A DNA stretch of 64,000 nt from Pyropia haitanensis (lineage: Eukaryota > Rhodophyta > Bangiophyceae > Bangiales > Bangiaceae). The notes under the pieces were generated by a model. It did not search any database. It was not told the DNA's origin and saw only the letters and a program-made list of their open reading frames with translations. The translations under genes and the position numbers were made by a program. Location of the stretch: contig SDUX01000001.1 of NCBI GenBank assembly GCA_008729055.1, positions 3,565,631 to 3,629,630 on the forward strand, given 5' to 3'. Shown here one piece after another: positions 52,053 through 63,691 of this stretch. The first letter of the stretch is position 1. Every line of letters begins with the position of its first letter.

Positions 52053-53756
52053 GCCGCGGCCACCGGCCCGGGGTGGCGCAGGGGACCAGCGGGCAGTGCG
52101 GCCTCCGCAGCCAGCGTAGCAGTGGCGTCAGCCCTCACCTCCTGTCACCGCCCGAAAAACTGCACGATGTCACGCACCAGCGGGCCCAAGCGCTGCAATA
52201 GCACCAGCAAGCTGACTACAAACTAGCACGCCCGTCCGCGCAATGAGACGGGATGGGTGAGGATGGGGTGGCCAGTCTCACCCTACCCCAGCCCCGTTGT
52301 GCAACGCAAGCTGTGCCGGTACTTCCCCCACGTGCTCGATGTCTCGGCTGACGGCTGGCGGTGGAACAGGGACGAAACGAACAGGCGCTCAAAACCACGC
52401 AGCCCAGCTCTCTCCTCCTACCCACCGGCGCACAAAAAAAAGGAGCGGAAGAATGACACAGGGCGTGGCAGGTCGCGCACCAAAACGCCTCCTACCAGGC
52501 GTGGCAGCGGTGCAACGCCGCCCCCACCGCCCCCCCCTCGTGCGCAGCGACTCCCAAGAAGAATGGGCCGCGTGTAGGCAGGCACGGCGGCACCCACCAC
52601 ACGCCGCACGCGAAACAGGGGACGGCGAACGGGCTGATGCGCGGGGTGGGGGAGGGTGGAGAAACGGTTGCGTGGGGCGTCGCAGCCGCCGGCGCCGTGA
52701 CGAAGTCCGAGGTGGCAGCGCCAGGGTCGTGGCGACACCCGGGAGGGGCGGGCGCGCAGCCGACAGCTGTGTCGGTGAAGCCCGCTCGTCGTGCTCCCGG
52801 TCACCCCGCGCGGCGCGGCAGCCGCCAGGGGACGTTGGTGCTCACGGGGCACACCCCAAGACACCAAGGCTCGGTCGCCAATGGCGGGGACGCACGCAAA
52901 AACAAAGCACAAAGCCGCCCGCGCGCACAGCCGCGCGCGGTTGCACCGAGACCCGCCCGCGCCCGCCGACTACGGCCACAGCTGTCAGGCCCGGCAGCGG
53001 GCCAGCGGCCGATCCCACCACGACCCGGGCAGCGCGGGACGGCAGTGGCACCACCGCCGCGGCCCGCGGGGGGGACTTGTGCCCCCCACCCCAACCGGTG
53101 GCGGGGTGAACCCCGCGTACCACTAGACCAGACGCGTGTGCGCGCGGAGGGCACGAGGGGGGGGGAGACGAGGGGGGAGGGCGGGGTGACGGGCTGGCAG
53201 GGTGGCGGGTCGTCGAGGCAGCGGTGCGGGCCGCCGCGAGCGGCTCGGTGGAACGCAGCGCCGAGCCGTGCGTGGCGGGGGGCGGCCCGGCACCCGAGGC
53301 CGCGCGCCACCCCGAGAGTGTGGAGGCGAGGGTGTGGCGAGCGGGGGAGAGTGGGGCGGACGAGGGCGGCGCGAGGAGGTGGTGGCGCGGCCCGATGTGA
53401 TGAAGAAGATGGAGCGCGCCGCCACCATCGCTCGGGCGTGCACCGTGGACGCCTGCGGTGGGGTCTCTGGGTGCTGGTGAGGGCCCATCCGCCACGACGC
53501 CCAACGTGGAAACCGGGCCCCACAGACGCGACACGAGACGGTCCATCCTCGGCGGCCGCTGCGGTCTGGCCAGCACCTCACACACGCGGGGAGCGTGTCT
53601 GGTCGTGGCCACTCGCTGCCCCAGCACCTGGACGAGATGGTGGCGGGTCCTCTCATTGGTCTCAACTGGACTGCCATGGCACGTCTGGGTCGTGGCCGCG
53701 GTGTTTGAGAATGGGCGCCGCGGCGGCGTGTGTCGGGGGGGGGGGGGGGTGTCGCC

Positions 53757-53780
53757 AGGCTCCCGTCCCATGCACACACG
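53757..53780 (+). repeat. 24-nt inverted repeat, left copy
   Basis: AGGCTCCCGTCCCATGCAC followed by ACACG; the exact reverse complement is at 55142-55165. Confidence 0.55.
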
Positions 53781-55141
53781 CGTTCTGAGTTTTGAATAGG
53801 ACCCTTTAGATGAAATTTGATTAGACCTTGACGAGCTGCCACATTTTCGATACATTTTCAAATGTTCAGAACACTAGTCAATATGTCATATAAGTATATA
53901 AGTTCGCTGTTGTGCTGGGCTTATCAAGCTTTCTCTTCTATTGATTCCTTCTTGCTTGCAGCTGCCGCCCCTTCCGCGTCTGACTGGAGAGGCAGCCGCC
54001 GACTCTGCCCTTCGGCCGGTACATAGTGGAGCGCATCGCCGCACTCCAACCCAGCGGTCGCTGATACGGCCGGCGGGCGACGGTGCCTCCCGCCCCGGCC
54101 GCGGGTCGCACCTTCTGCCGCCAGGTACCCCCCACCCGGCACCCAGGGCCCCCCGCTCGCAGCCCCCTCCGCCCTCTACCAGCCCGCAACGCCGCAATCA
54201 GCCCATTTAACCAACCCCTGTCTCCAGGATCACCACTTCACAGCTAGCGCCCGCTCCCTCGTCTGCCGCCGTTGGCTCCCGCCGCTAGCCCCTCCCCACG
54301 CCTCCGGCCGCCGCCGACGCAGGCGGACGCTCTCCGCGGCATCGCATCCCCCCCCCCACCCCCATCCACTTCCGCCTGTTGCCATCCCCTAACCCTCTGT
54401 TGGCCGCCGCCGACCGCCACCAGCCGCCAGCGGGACGGGCGCCCGCCCTCCATCGGCCGGCAACCGCTGCCCCGCCTGCGGCCGCTGGCGACCACCACTA
54501 CTAATTTCTATCCCCGCCGCGAGCTTCTGCAGCGGCAGTCAGCTCCCCCCATCCGGCCGGCGGCGGCCTCTCCGGCAGCGGCGGCCGCGGCGCGCCACCA
54601 ACCCCAACCCCCGCCGGCAGCGGCTGCCCCCCGACGCCAGGCGCTAGCGATACCGACACCCAACCCCCTTTTGCCGGCGGCCCCCCGCCGGCCTGTGGGC
54701 GCTGGTAGACGCCACCAGATTGTTACCTGTTGGCGGACTGCCGCCGCCGCCGGCGGACGCCCCCAACCGGCGAGTGTTCTCCTCGCATCATCTCAACCAG
54801 AACCAGTATTTACGTACATGACGAATTGAAAGTACACGAGTGCGATCTCAGCAGTCCCCTCTCGGTCCAAAATAAGTCCGACCAACTGAGGACACTCCTA
54901 AAAGACGTCCCCCTTTCCCAGGTTTGAAGTAATCTTTCATAAAGCTTGACACCGATCAAAAACAGCTGTAAGTTGTGTATCCCAGAGGTTTTACTGGCTG
55001 ATGCTGTTTCAAGCCCGAGCGCTGTGTGCCGCTACATACAGGCTGCGGCTCAGAGCGGTCGACAGCTCGCGCCCCCATCCATCAGTTACACCACGCATCG
55101 TCCCCTCCTCGACTTCTATTGGTGGGATGAAATCGGGCCCT

Positions 55142-55165
55142 CGTGTGTGCATGGGACGGGAGCCT
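55142..55165 (-). repeat. 24-nt inverted repeat, right copy
   Basis: Reverse complement of 53757-53780; similarity extends weakly on one side only (GTCGCC versus GGCGAC). Confidence 0.55.
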
Positions 55166-58100
55166 GTCGCCACCGCGACTGTGCCGTCTTTGGCAGCCCC
55201 CGTGATTCGATGGGCGTGCACCGTTGTCGGAGCAAGCGAGGCCCCCCGTCGCTTGTCGCGGGGAAGCGGTGTGGAGAGCTGGCTTTGGCCAATGGGCGGT
55301 CCTCTCAGGAGGCTTGTGGTCACACTGGGAATGCTCTCGGGGGGGCCACTCTGCGGTTGATGGCGACGGGGTCTCCTGTCCAACCGTGCGGAGGGCACGA
55401 ACCGCCCACACTCGCCTCTGAGCGCGTCTGTTCCCTCCTCCCGTTGCGCCAGTGTCCAACCACTGGTCAGCGGGAGCCCGCGCGACGGAGTCTGCAACGA
55501 CGTCGACGCTCTTTCCGCGGGCAGGCGGCCGCACCGCCTTCATCAGAAACCGCCTTTGTGTCCGACGGAACGGTGTAATTTCCCGGTCTGGCTCCTGAGG
55601 TCCGCGGCAGGGCGGCACGCCAGCGCTGGCCTGCAAGGAACCACGGAGGGACGATGGCAGCTTGGTACAGCAGAGCGGCCGGTGCAGACTTGCGGTTCCC
55701 TCTCACTGCTGTACATCCATGCGATCAAAGCTCCTCAGGAGCAGGAGATTTGTCGGATTCCATCTCTGGCACGAGCGCGGCGCGTTGACGCGGCACAGAC
55801 CACCATCAAGTGTCTCAGAACTTGATACAAGCCCTCCGCTGGCCCTGCACTGACACAGACAAGAACGACGAGATGCTTTCAACTACTGCCCCATGCAGCG
55901 ACGACGCCCACCGGCTGCCGCTGGGTGGCCGCCGATCCCCGTTCCACGGTAATGGGCCGCTCCCCCGCCACTTCCTCTCTTCCCCGCAGCCACTGCGCAC
56001 CTCCGTTGAGCTATCTGGGGCACCGTCATCCCGCAGGCGCCGCTTTCGCACACCCACTGTGACGGTTCACCAGTTCCGTCCCTCCGTCTGCTCACTTTTC
56101 TGAGCGCGCTCAATCCATCCGTGGGTGCGGGTACAGTACTTTGGAGAACGGCTGTATACTACGAAAGTGGTCCACAAGGGCACTCTATTGGTGATCGTCC
56201 TGACTGCGGCCCTGGGTGTTTCGCAAGTTCTCAACCACGGACTTGCCGTCCGTCTACTGGAGGTTCGCCACGTGTGAATGTCGGTCGATCGAATCATATC
56301 CCGGTGGTCGCACAGGTGACCTCTTCAGTCGACCGCCCTTGATCCGTCCGGCACACGCCACAGAGACACTGGCGTCAAGGCCACCCCCCACCTCACGTGC
56401 GAGATCGCCGAGTGTCAGCGTGGCGCTCCCACGCCGCCCTCTCTGCACCGCCCATTGCGCCACGCCACCGCCGACGCAATTTCCCCGCAGATGCCAGACG
56501 CCGTCGCTCGTGGCCCAGACACCGCGGCGAGTCCGCGGGGCGTCGCGCTCCGCACCAAGGCGGTCCCGCCCGCCGCCCTCCGCACCGCGCCGCGCGCCGC
56601 GGCGCTTTTTGCCCATGCCCTGTCGTCCACGCTCCCCGCGCCCCCCGCCCGCCCTTTGCCACCCGCTGGCCGGAGTGTCGCAAGCCCGCCCCACCACCGC
56701 CGCCGCCTCTTGCACTGCACTGGGCATTGCCGCGCCCGCGCCTTCGGGGCGACCTGCGGCTGGGGCCCGCCCTGGCCGACGTGGCTCATCCCGCTCCTCT
56801 TGGTTCCCCCTCCCCCCCCCCACCCCCGCCGCCGCGCTCGACGCCACATCGCGGCGGCGCCGGCGTGGCACGCTCCCCTCCCGGTGCCCAAATTGGAGTC
56901 GCCGCCTTTGCTTGGCAACGCGCGGCCTGGCCATGGTTGAAGCCCACCTCCCCCTCCCACACTTTCAACTACCCCCCCCCTCCCCCCTCCCCCTCTTCGT
57001 CTTTCCCTCGCGTCCGCCCTTGGCACCGCTAGCGTTGAGCCTCCGGTGCCGACCCGATGGGGGGGGCGGGGCCGACCTCCCGACCCGGTGCGGCCGCGCA
57101 CCCGGCGTTGCTGTGGCCCACACCCGCGCACCGCCGGGCGGCGCCGCCACCCACCCCCCGGGCGGTCCTTGTCCCATGGCCGGCCTTCCGTCGTGGACAG
57201 CGCCGGCAGGGGCCACCCCCCCCGCGCCCCTTCCCACACACCCCGAAGCGCGACCGCCGGACGCCACGTGGGGGCGGCGGCCGGCGTGGCGGCGTGGCTG
57301 CGGTCCCTGACCACGCCGCCTGGGAGACTGGTGGGCTGCGGAGGATGGGGGGAGCCGGCTGGGGCCGCCTCGCTTTCCACGTGCCGCGTCCACGTCCCCC
57401 GTTTTGACGTTGAGTGTGTCTGCGCGCCTGCCGGCTCGCCCACCGGTCGCGAGGGGTGGGGGGGGGGGGGGGTGGCCATCCCACGTCCACGGCGCTGACT
57501 TCAGGGTTTGTCATCTCTCTCCCGTGTGTGCCCCCTTCGCAAACCCTCTGTGCTCAAATTCCTGTGCCACGGGGTTGGGCGGCGGGTGGTACACCCCAGC
57601 TGCCACTCAAGGGCCCAAGGGGGGGGGGGGGGAAGGCGTGACGTCGATGACGGGAGCTCAATTCGGGGTCGCTACGGCGTGGCGGTGGTAGCAGAATGGG
57701 CACGGCGGGCGGCGTTAGCAGCACCGCGGTATGATGCCGGCGGTGGCACCAACGGCAGCGGCAGCAGTCTTGGGGCGATGGGCGCGGTGGCGACCTATGC
57801 CGTCCCACTCGACGCCAGCACGCGTGTGTGTGGCGGATTCCGGCGGCCAGCCCCGCTCCGGATGGGTGCGTCCCCTGCGGACATACGTCCGACCTGGGCG
57901 GGCGCGGTGACTTTGAGGGGGGTGAGGGGGGGTGGGGGGTGGGGGGCGACGCGAGCGACAGGACGGGGGACGCGGGCGGACGCGAAAATTCCACGCCCGC
58001 CCCTCCCTGTCATCCTACCCCTCTGGCCGCTGCGCACGCCGCTCTTCCCCTCACACACCCCGCCAACCGCCATGCGTTACACCAGCGGCCGGGGAGAATG

Positions 58101-59002
58101 GGACGCTGTCGTTGCTGTCGTACCCGGCAGAGCGAGGATGGGGGGAAGCAGGAGTTGAGACGTGTGGCGGCCGCCGCCGCCACCTCTTGCCAGTTGGTGC
58201 CGACTTACTTTGCGCGGCGGCGGCTGCGGCCAGCCCCCCTCGTCTGTGGTGCCACACCTCGGGGGCATGGCGAGCTGGCCCCTGTCTCCCGACGTCACGC
58301 ACGGCGCGTGCGCGGCAATGGAGGGAGGGAGGCGGGGGGGCGACAACACCACGTCACCTCCCGCGCGGCGGGTGCCAAGCAGCGCCGGCTTTGCGATGGC
58401 TTGTCTGCGGGGGGAGTTGGAAGAGCAGCGCCATTCCTGGCCATCCTCTGCCTCCGTCAGCATGGGGGGGGGCGGGATGGCGATCAGTGCGGACGGCAGC
58501 ATCGCGGGTGGGATATGGGAGGGCGCAGCGGTGGGGAGCCATCGCCGCTCTGTCTGTGCGTGTCTATCTGTGCGGGGAGAGCTGGCCCTGGCCCCACCAC
58601 GTGCGAGGCGCGCATGGCCCTTCTCCAGCGGGCGGCCGCTTGAGGGTGGCGGTGGCACCGTCTCCTACGCCCACGAATTTGATTAAGAGGCAAGGGGCGG
58701 AGGGGAGCTGAACGACTGGGCCGCCGTCGCCGAGCAGGCGTGCGCCGCAGCCACCCACCACTACGACGTTGCGCACTGGTACACCTGTGCTGCTCTGCTT
58801 ACCGGCCCTCACTCGTGGTCGTCGACCACCCTGGTGAGCTGCTGTTACCTTCGGCTCGTGGTACGCGGCTTGGGGGCTGCAGAGCGTTCACGTCCAGTGG
58901 TCTCGTCCTCTTCCCCACCTCCTGCTGCAATCCACTGGAGCCGCAGGCCCCTCGACACTACCCACCTCTGTTCTTGGACGAGCGGGCAGCAGCACGTGCA
59001 GC

Positions 59003-60060
59003 ATGGACGTGGACGGCTTTGGGACGTTGCTGCAGGATTATGGATCCGACATGGGCGCCACCCTTGACGACTTGCTGCCATCCCTCTGCTCGTCGACCGT
59101 CCTACCTGACCTTTCCTCCCCGTACACCGGCTCTCCACCACTAGCCGCGTCGACGTCCATGCACACGCCTGCCCGCTACGTGCTGACCGACCTGGACACG
59201 CCGGTGGGCAGCGGGGTGACAGCAGACGGTGCCGCCGTTGATGGTACATCTACCTTGGCCACCTCTGCTGGTGTCGATGGCGACGCGTGCCGCACGGCGG
59301 GGGGTCTGCCCGAAGACTTCACCCTGCCCATGTCTCTGCTGGCATCGCCCATGACAGAGGCGTCGGCGTCGCCGTTTGCGCTGTCTCGGGACGAAGACCC
59401 AGGCATTTTGGCAAGCCTCCTCGACGATGCCGCGCGCCAGCCATCGTCCTTTTACTATGCTGACCCGGCAGCACCGTTTGAAGGCCTCGGCGCGTCGCCG
59501 TTGGCCGTCCATCTGCCGCCACCACGGGTGCCGGCCAGGCTGAGCACTGGACCGCCCGCCGCGGACGAGGCCGCAACCGCGTACCGGCCGGAGGTGGATT
59601 CAATGCTGAGTGCGGCGGCAGCCACGTCGGCGGCAGCCATTTCGGCGGCAGCGGCAACGGCGGCGGCCACTGTCACGGTGACAGCCTCACCGTCGCCTTT
59701 GTTGTCGCGGTCGGCGCCGCGGCCGACGCCAGTGTCCACGCTGAAGATTCCTCACTCCTCTGCGGCAGCGGTATGCCTGGCACCACCCCGGCGGACAGCA
59801 CCGCCGCCAGCGCGACGGTCTTCCAAGGGGCGGTCCGCTCGGCCCGTCTCTGGAGGCCGGCGGCTCAAGAGCTCCCCTCCTTCCCCGTCATCCCCGCGGC
59901 CGTCAAAGCGGCGGTCTCTGCCAAAGGCGGCCTGTGCTCCGACGCCTAGCTCTCCGGCAGCGACGGTGCCCGCCGCACTTACTGGCCCGTCGGCCCGGGT
60001 GGCGGCGCCTCGCAAACGGGCACCGCCAGTCAAGCGGACGTTGTTTGCAGCGCCACCGCT

Positions 60061-60096
<36 letters not shown>

Positions 60097-61813
60097 GCCG
60101 CCGCCGCCGCCGCTGCTGCCGTCGCGGATGAGGACCATGGAGCGCCGTGCGGGCGCCCTTGCTGCTTGCACGCCCTCAACCGCGGCTGGCCCGACTCTGC
60201 CACCGCCACAGCAATCAATGGCCGCCCACATCGACAGTTCTTTGGGCCCGTCCCTGCTGGCCGCCCTCGCGCCCCTGTCGCGTGATGCGCTCGCTCCGAC
60301 CGCCGCCGACGCGGACGCCATGAGCGCTCTCATTGATCGGTGTGGGAACGTGGTACCGTCGCCGCCAGCGGACCAGTCTCCGTCAAAGGCGGCTGTGGAT
60401 GCAGCAGGAGTCGCAGCGACCGCAGTAGCTGACGCGTCTGGCCCCGAGGCGTACCTCGGGTGCGGCTTCCTCCCTCCCGACTCGCCCGTCAGCGAGCGTT
60501 TCGATGACATTGACGCCCTGTTTGCTCCCGACCTGCTGTCAACGGCGCTTGCAGACGCAGGCGGTGAGACGGACGCGGATATTCTCGAGGCTGCCATCCG
60601 CGCCGCGTCAGCGGTGTGCAGCTCGGAGGCACCTGTGGGGGGGGACAACATTGGCGAGGGTACACCGGCCGTGCTGCCACTACCACCGCCGCCCCTGCCC
60701 GTCGCTGCTCCCGTCGCGCCAGCGTCGACGCCGGCATTGGAGAGCCGGCTGGTGCCGGCTCCAGCGGCACCGACGCTGCCAGTGTCTGTCGTGGCGTCGG
60801 CCGTGGACACTCCGGTCGCGCCGCAGATTGCAGCCACTCCCGAGGCTGCGACGGCTGCCACTCCGACTATGGTCACGGAGACTGCAAAGTCAGTGCCTTC
60901 TGTTGTCGCACGTTCTCCCAATGCGGCTCCGACACCGAAGGCGAAGCCCGCCCCCAAGACGGCTCGCAGCACCAAAGCGGTGGCCGCTGCCAAGGCGGCG
61001 CCCATGTCCAAGGCGACAGCTGTCAAAGCCAGTGAGCTGACTCCTGCCGCCAACGGCGGAGGGTCCTCCCCCACCACCCCCTCCGCCGGAGCGGCCGCCA
61101 AAGGCGATGCCGCCGCCATGGCGGTCGCGCTGGGCGGCCTCACCGAAGCGGACTTCCTGTCGGCGCCCAAGCTCAAACGCAAAAAGGCCAAGTTTGCGTC
61201 GCCCAAGCCGAGCCGCTTTTGCCACCTGTGCTCGCGGACGCCCAAGACAGTGCGGCAGGTCGTGTGCGCGAACATCCACGAGGAGGCCTACACGTGCCGC
61301 AAGGTGGTGTGCGAGAAGTGCTTCACGGACAATGGATGGGACTGGGAGGCGGCGTCGACGGGGCCGGCCGCCGCCACCTGGGTCTGCACGCACTGCCGGG
61401 ACACGTGCCCGGCGCGGTCCCAGTGCCGCACCTACCGGCGGACCAACGAGCGGCTGCGGGTGAAGCGGCTGGTGGAGAAGTTTACAACCTCCGCAGCCGG
61501 CACGCCGCCAGCCGGTGCGGGGGGGGACGCCCCGGCCAGCAATACCGAGTCTGCCAACAGGGAGGACGGGGGGAAGGACGCGTTCAAGTCCCCAGTCGCG
61601 ACGGCGGCGCAGCCCGTGACGGTGGGTACGCCCGTGGCAACCGCGGCGCAGAGCTCAACCGCAGCACCAGAGGGAGCGGCGGCAGCGGGCACTGCCCGGG
61701 CAAAGGCGACCACAGCCGCCGCCTCTGCCACGGCGGCAGGGACTCCCCCGGCGGCGGCGACGGCGGTGGCGCCCGCGGTGTGGACGCCCGCCAGTGCGCT
61801 GGTGTCCCAATGA
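59003..61813 (+). CDS. zf-4CXXC_R1 zinc-finger protein (CDCA7/R1-type domain)
   Basis: A 936-residue intact frame, ATG 59003. The only recognised domain is a cysteine-rich module at residues about 737-825: C740-H-L-C743, VVCANI, TCRKVVCEKCFTDNGWDWE, WVCTHCRDTCPARSQCRTY, followed by basic TNERLRVKRLVEK. This is the zf-4CXXC_R1 domain of CDCA7 and the monoamine-oxidase-A repressor R1, which in CDCA7 binds hemimethylated or non-B DNA and recruits the remodeller HELLS/DDM1. The start of the protein is acidic with short hydrophobic motifs (MDVDGFGTLLQDYGSDMGAT, DDLLPSL). The middle is Ala/Pro/Ser-rich with basic patches (residues about 275-350) and a proline run (about 353-372). The C-terminus is Ala/Thr-rich. 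A nuclear chromatin or transcription role follows from the domain; the precise role is inferred. Confidence 0.85.
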
Positions 61814-62653
61814 CGCCATAGGGGGGAATGGGGATGAGAGAGGGGTCAGCGTGGTGGTGGGACCGGCCCGGCACGCGTGAGGGTCCACCGCTGTTGTACA
61901 TATGTGCGTGGTGCTCTGTTAATTTGTCCGCCCACACCGGTCCGTCGGGACGGGTGCACATAATTCTGTTGTGTCTGCTGTCTTTACCATCGTCATCTTG
62001 CGTCAAGCGTGCAGTCCCGCATGGACGTCGCGGCGCTCCCCAGGGTCTGTCTTGCATCTTGCGGTGGGGTCCAGCTGCTGGTCCTCGGATACGGCGACAG
62101 CGGCGGCCGTGCTGTGGCGCTGACCCCGAGCGGCGAACACGGGTCTGCGCAGCGGCTGGGGCGGGAGCCGCCTAGAGACCTTCGCCACGGACCACCCCTT
62201 CCATCGAGCGCCCGCCGCTGGCACTGGCGAGTTTCGAGACAGGCACCAGAGCAGTGCTGGTGTGGGACGGTTGGCGTACATGCAACAGAGTTATGTTCTC
62301 AATGAGAGGCGTGTGCGGTCGACGTCAGCTGGCGGCGTCAGCAAACACCCCAGTGGCCATGGCGCCCCGCAAGGAGCGGAGCCCGCGGCGCGGCGTCGTC
62401 TAGGAACCGTGGAGCAGCGCACCGCCATTTGCCACGCATCCGGCCGCACGCGTCCCGCCATCACAGCGGCTTTCGCGCTCTCCCCCTGGTATCGCCGCCG
62501 CTCAGCCACCTTCCCCCACCCCGTCTAGAGAGTACCACAGCCAGTTTGTGTTAGCAAGGCCCCCATCATGCCCTAAGCGTACTGCGTTTGGCCAACGCGC
62601 TCCCCCCCTCTGTCCGCCACGTCTGCCCACCCCCTCCCAACAGCTTCCATCGC
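61814..62653. other. Convergent 3' intergenic region
   Basis: Between the zf-4CXXC_R1 gene (+) and the secreted-protein gene (-). Average composition, no gene recognised. Confidence 0.45.
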
Positions 62654-63691
62654 TCAGCGACGGCGGCCAAAGATACACGACCCGCCGCGGCCACCCGCCC
62701 CCCCCCTGCCACCGGCGCCGCCATTCCCTCCATTGCCGCCCACCCCGTCCGCCCCGTCCTGCCCGTCCTGTCCGTCACACCCGGGCTGCCCGTCGGCGCC
62801 GTCCGCCCCATCCCCCGACGGTGGCTCCGTAATGACCACCACCGGCAGCGGCGGCGCGGGTAGGGTCACCCCCGCGGGCAGGCCCAGCCGCCCGCTCGTG
62901 TCCCGCTCGACCGCCGACGCGCCCGCGTAGCCGCACCAGGTGCCGTTGAAGCGGTCGTCGAGGAGGAAAAACAGGCGGCGGATGCCGGCGCCCACCGACC
63001 GCACGGTGGTGGGGGTGGAGGAGGGGAGGTCAAACGACAGAGGCACCGCCGCGGTCGGTGAATACACCCAGTACGACCGCGCGTCGGCAAGCAGAGTGAC
63101 CCCGCCACCGCAACGCAGCTCCCCCGTGTTGCGGCCCGTGTAGTAGGCGAAGTCCGCGGCGGTGAGCGACGCCTCCATCGGGTTGGCCACCCCCGTCGTC
63201 GCGTTGTTCGCAGACGTGGCGTTGAAGCCCTCGCGCGACGCAAAGAGCAGCACCTGTGCCTCCTTGTTCACGTCCCCCACCTCACAAAGTCCGTCGGCAA
63301 TGTCGGAAGACAGGCACGGCGAAACGCACGACGCTGCCCCATTGACGCTCAGCGAGTCCGTGGCCACCACACCCACGCCGCGGCCGTCGTTTGTCGCGTT
63401 GGCCACCGTCACCGTGTTGGAAATGCCGAGGGTGACGGGGCACCGCGCCACCGCCGCCGCCGTCGGCGACGTGCCCGCCTTTGTCAGCACGTAGGAGCCC
63501 TCAAAAAAGGCGACAGTAAGTGGCGCGATGGGTGCCGTCCCGACGATGGGGGTGGGCGGGGTGGCGGTCGTGGCAGCCACCGGGGGCGTCGTTGGACCAC
63601 TGGGTACGCCCGCCACCGTCTGGGCCTCCACGGTCGACGCGGCGGCGGCGGCGGCGACCGCCACGGCGCAGAGCATTCGCATCGGCGTCAT
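62654..63691 (-). CDS. Secreted protein with collagen-like Gly-X-Y tail
   Basis: 345 residues from ATG 63691 (chosen because a signal peptide starts there: MRMLCAVAVAAAAAASTVEA, cleavage likely before QTVAG) to a stop at 62654. The open frame continues upstream to 63985, but that extension is Arg/Pro-rich and would bury the signal peptide. The mature part is Thr/Pro-rich at first, then a beta-rich-looking domain (FFEGSYVLTKAGT, ISNTVTVANATNDGRGVGVV, cysteine-rich CVSPCLSSDIADGLCEVGD, RSYWVYSPTAAVPLSFDLP, GAGIRRLFFLLDDRFNGTW), with several N-glycosylation sequons (NAT, NGT). The tail is a run of Gly-X-Y triplets (GDGADGADGQPGCDGQDGQD, then GGNGGNGGAGGRGGAGG) ending CIFGRRR. It is probably an extracellular-matrix or cell-wall protein; no family recognised for the middle domain. 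Confidence 0.72.
   Translation of the reverse strand: MTPMRMLCAVAVAAAAAASTVEAQTVAGVPSGPTTPPVAATTATPPTPIVGTAPIAPLTVAFFEGSYVLTKAGTSPTAAAVARCPVTLGISNTVTVANATNDGRGVGVVATDSLSVNGAASCVSPCLSSDIADGLCEVGDVNKEAQVLLFASREGFNATSANNATTGVANPMEASLTAADFAYYTGRNTGELRCGGGVTLLADARSYWVYSPTAAVPLSFDLPSSTPTTVRSVGAGIRRLFFLLDDRFNGTWCGYAGASAVERDTSGRLGLPAGVTLPAPPLPVVVITEPPSGDGADGADGQPGCDGQDGQDGADGVGGNGGNGGAGGRGGAGGRGGSCIFGRRR

Larger units (their letters stand above)
52053..59002. other. Seven-kilobase gene-poor interval
   Basis: Contains the 5' flank of the C2H2 gene and of the zf-4CXXC_R1 gene. 52450-53750 is GC-rich with overlapping frames on both strands; 53780-56350 drops in GC; 56400-58700 is again GC-rich with many overlapping frames. 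None of the frames holds a domain, and none is preferred by codon pattern as far as I can judge. 53757-53780 and 55142-55165 are a 24-nt inverted pair. A possible short terminal exon is at 52145-52222 (minus). Small spliced genes could be present and missed. Confidence 0.4.

Noticed and set aside
58564..58812. Minus-strand frame with an apparent nucleotide-binding motif (NVVVVGGCGA)
   Set aside because: Only 82 residues, no following Rossmann-fold sequence, and competing frames on the other strand.
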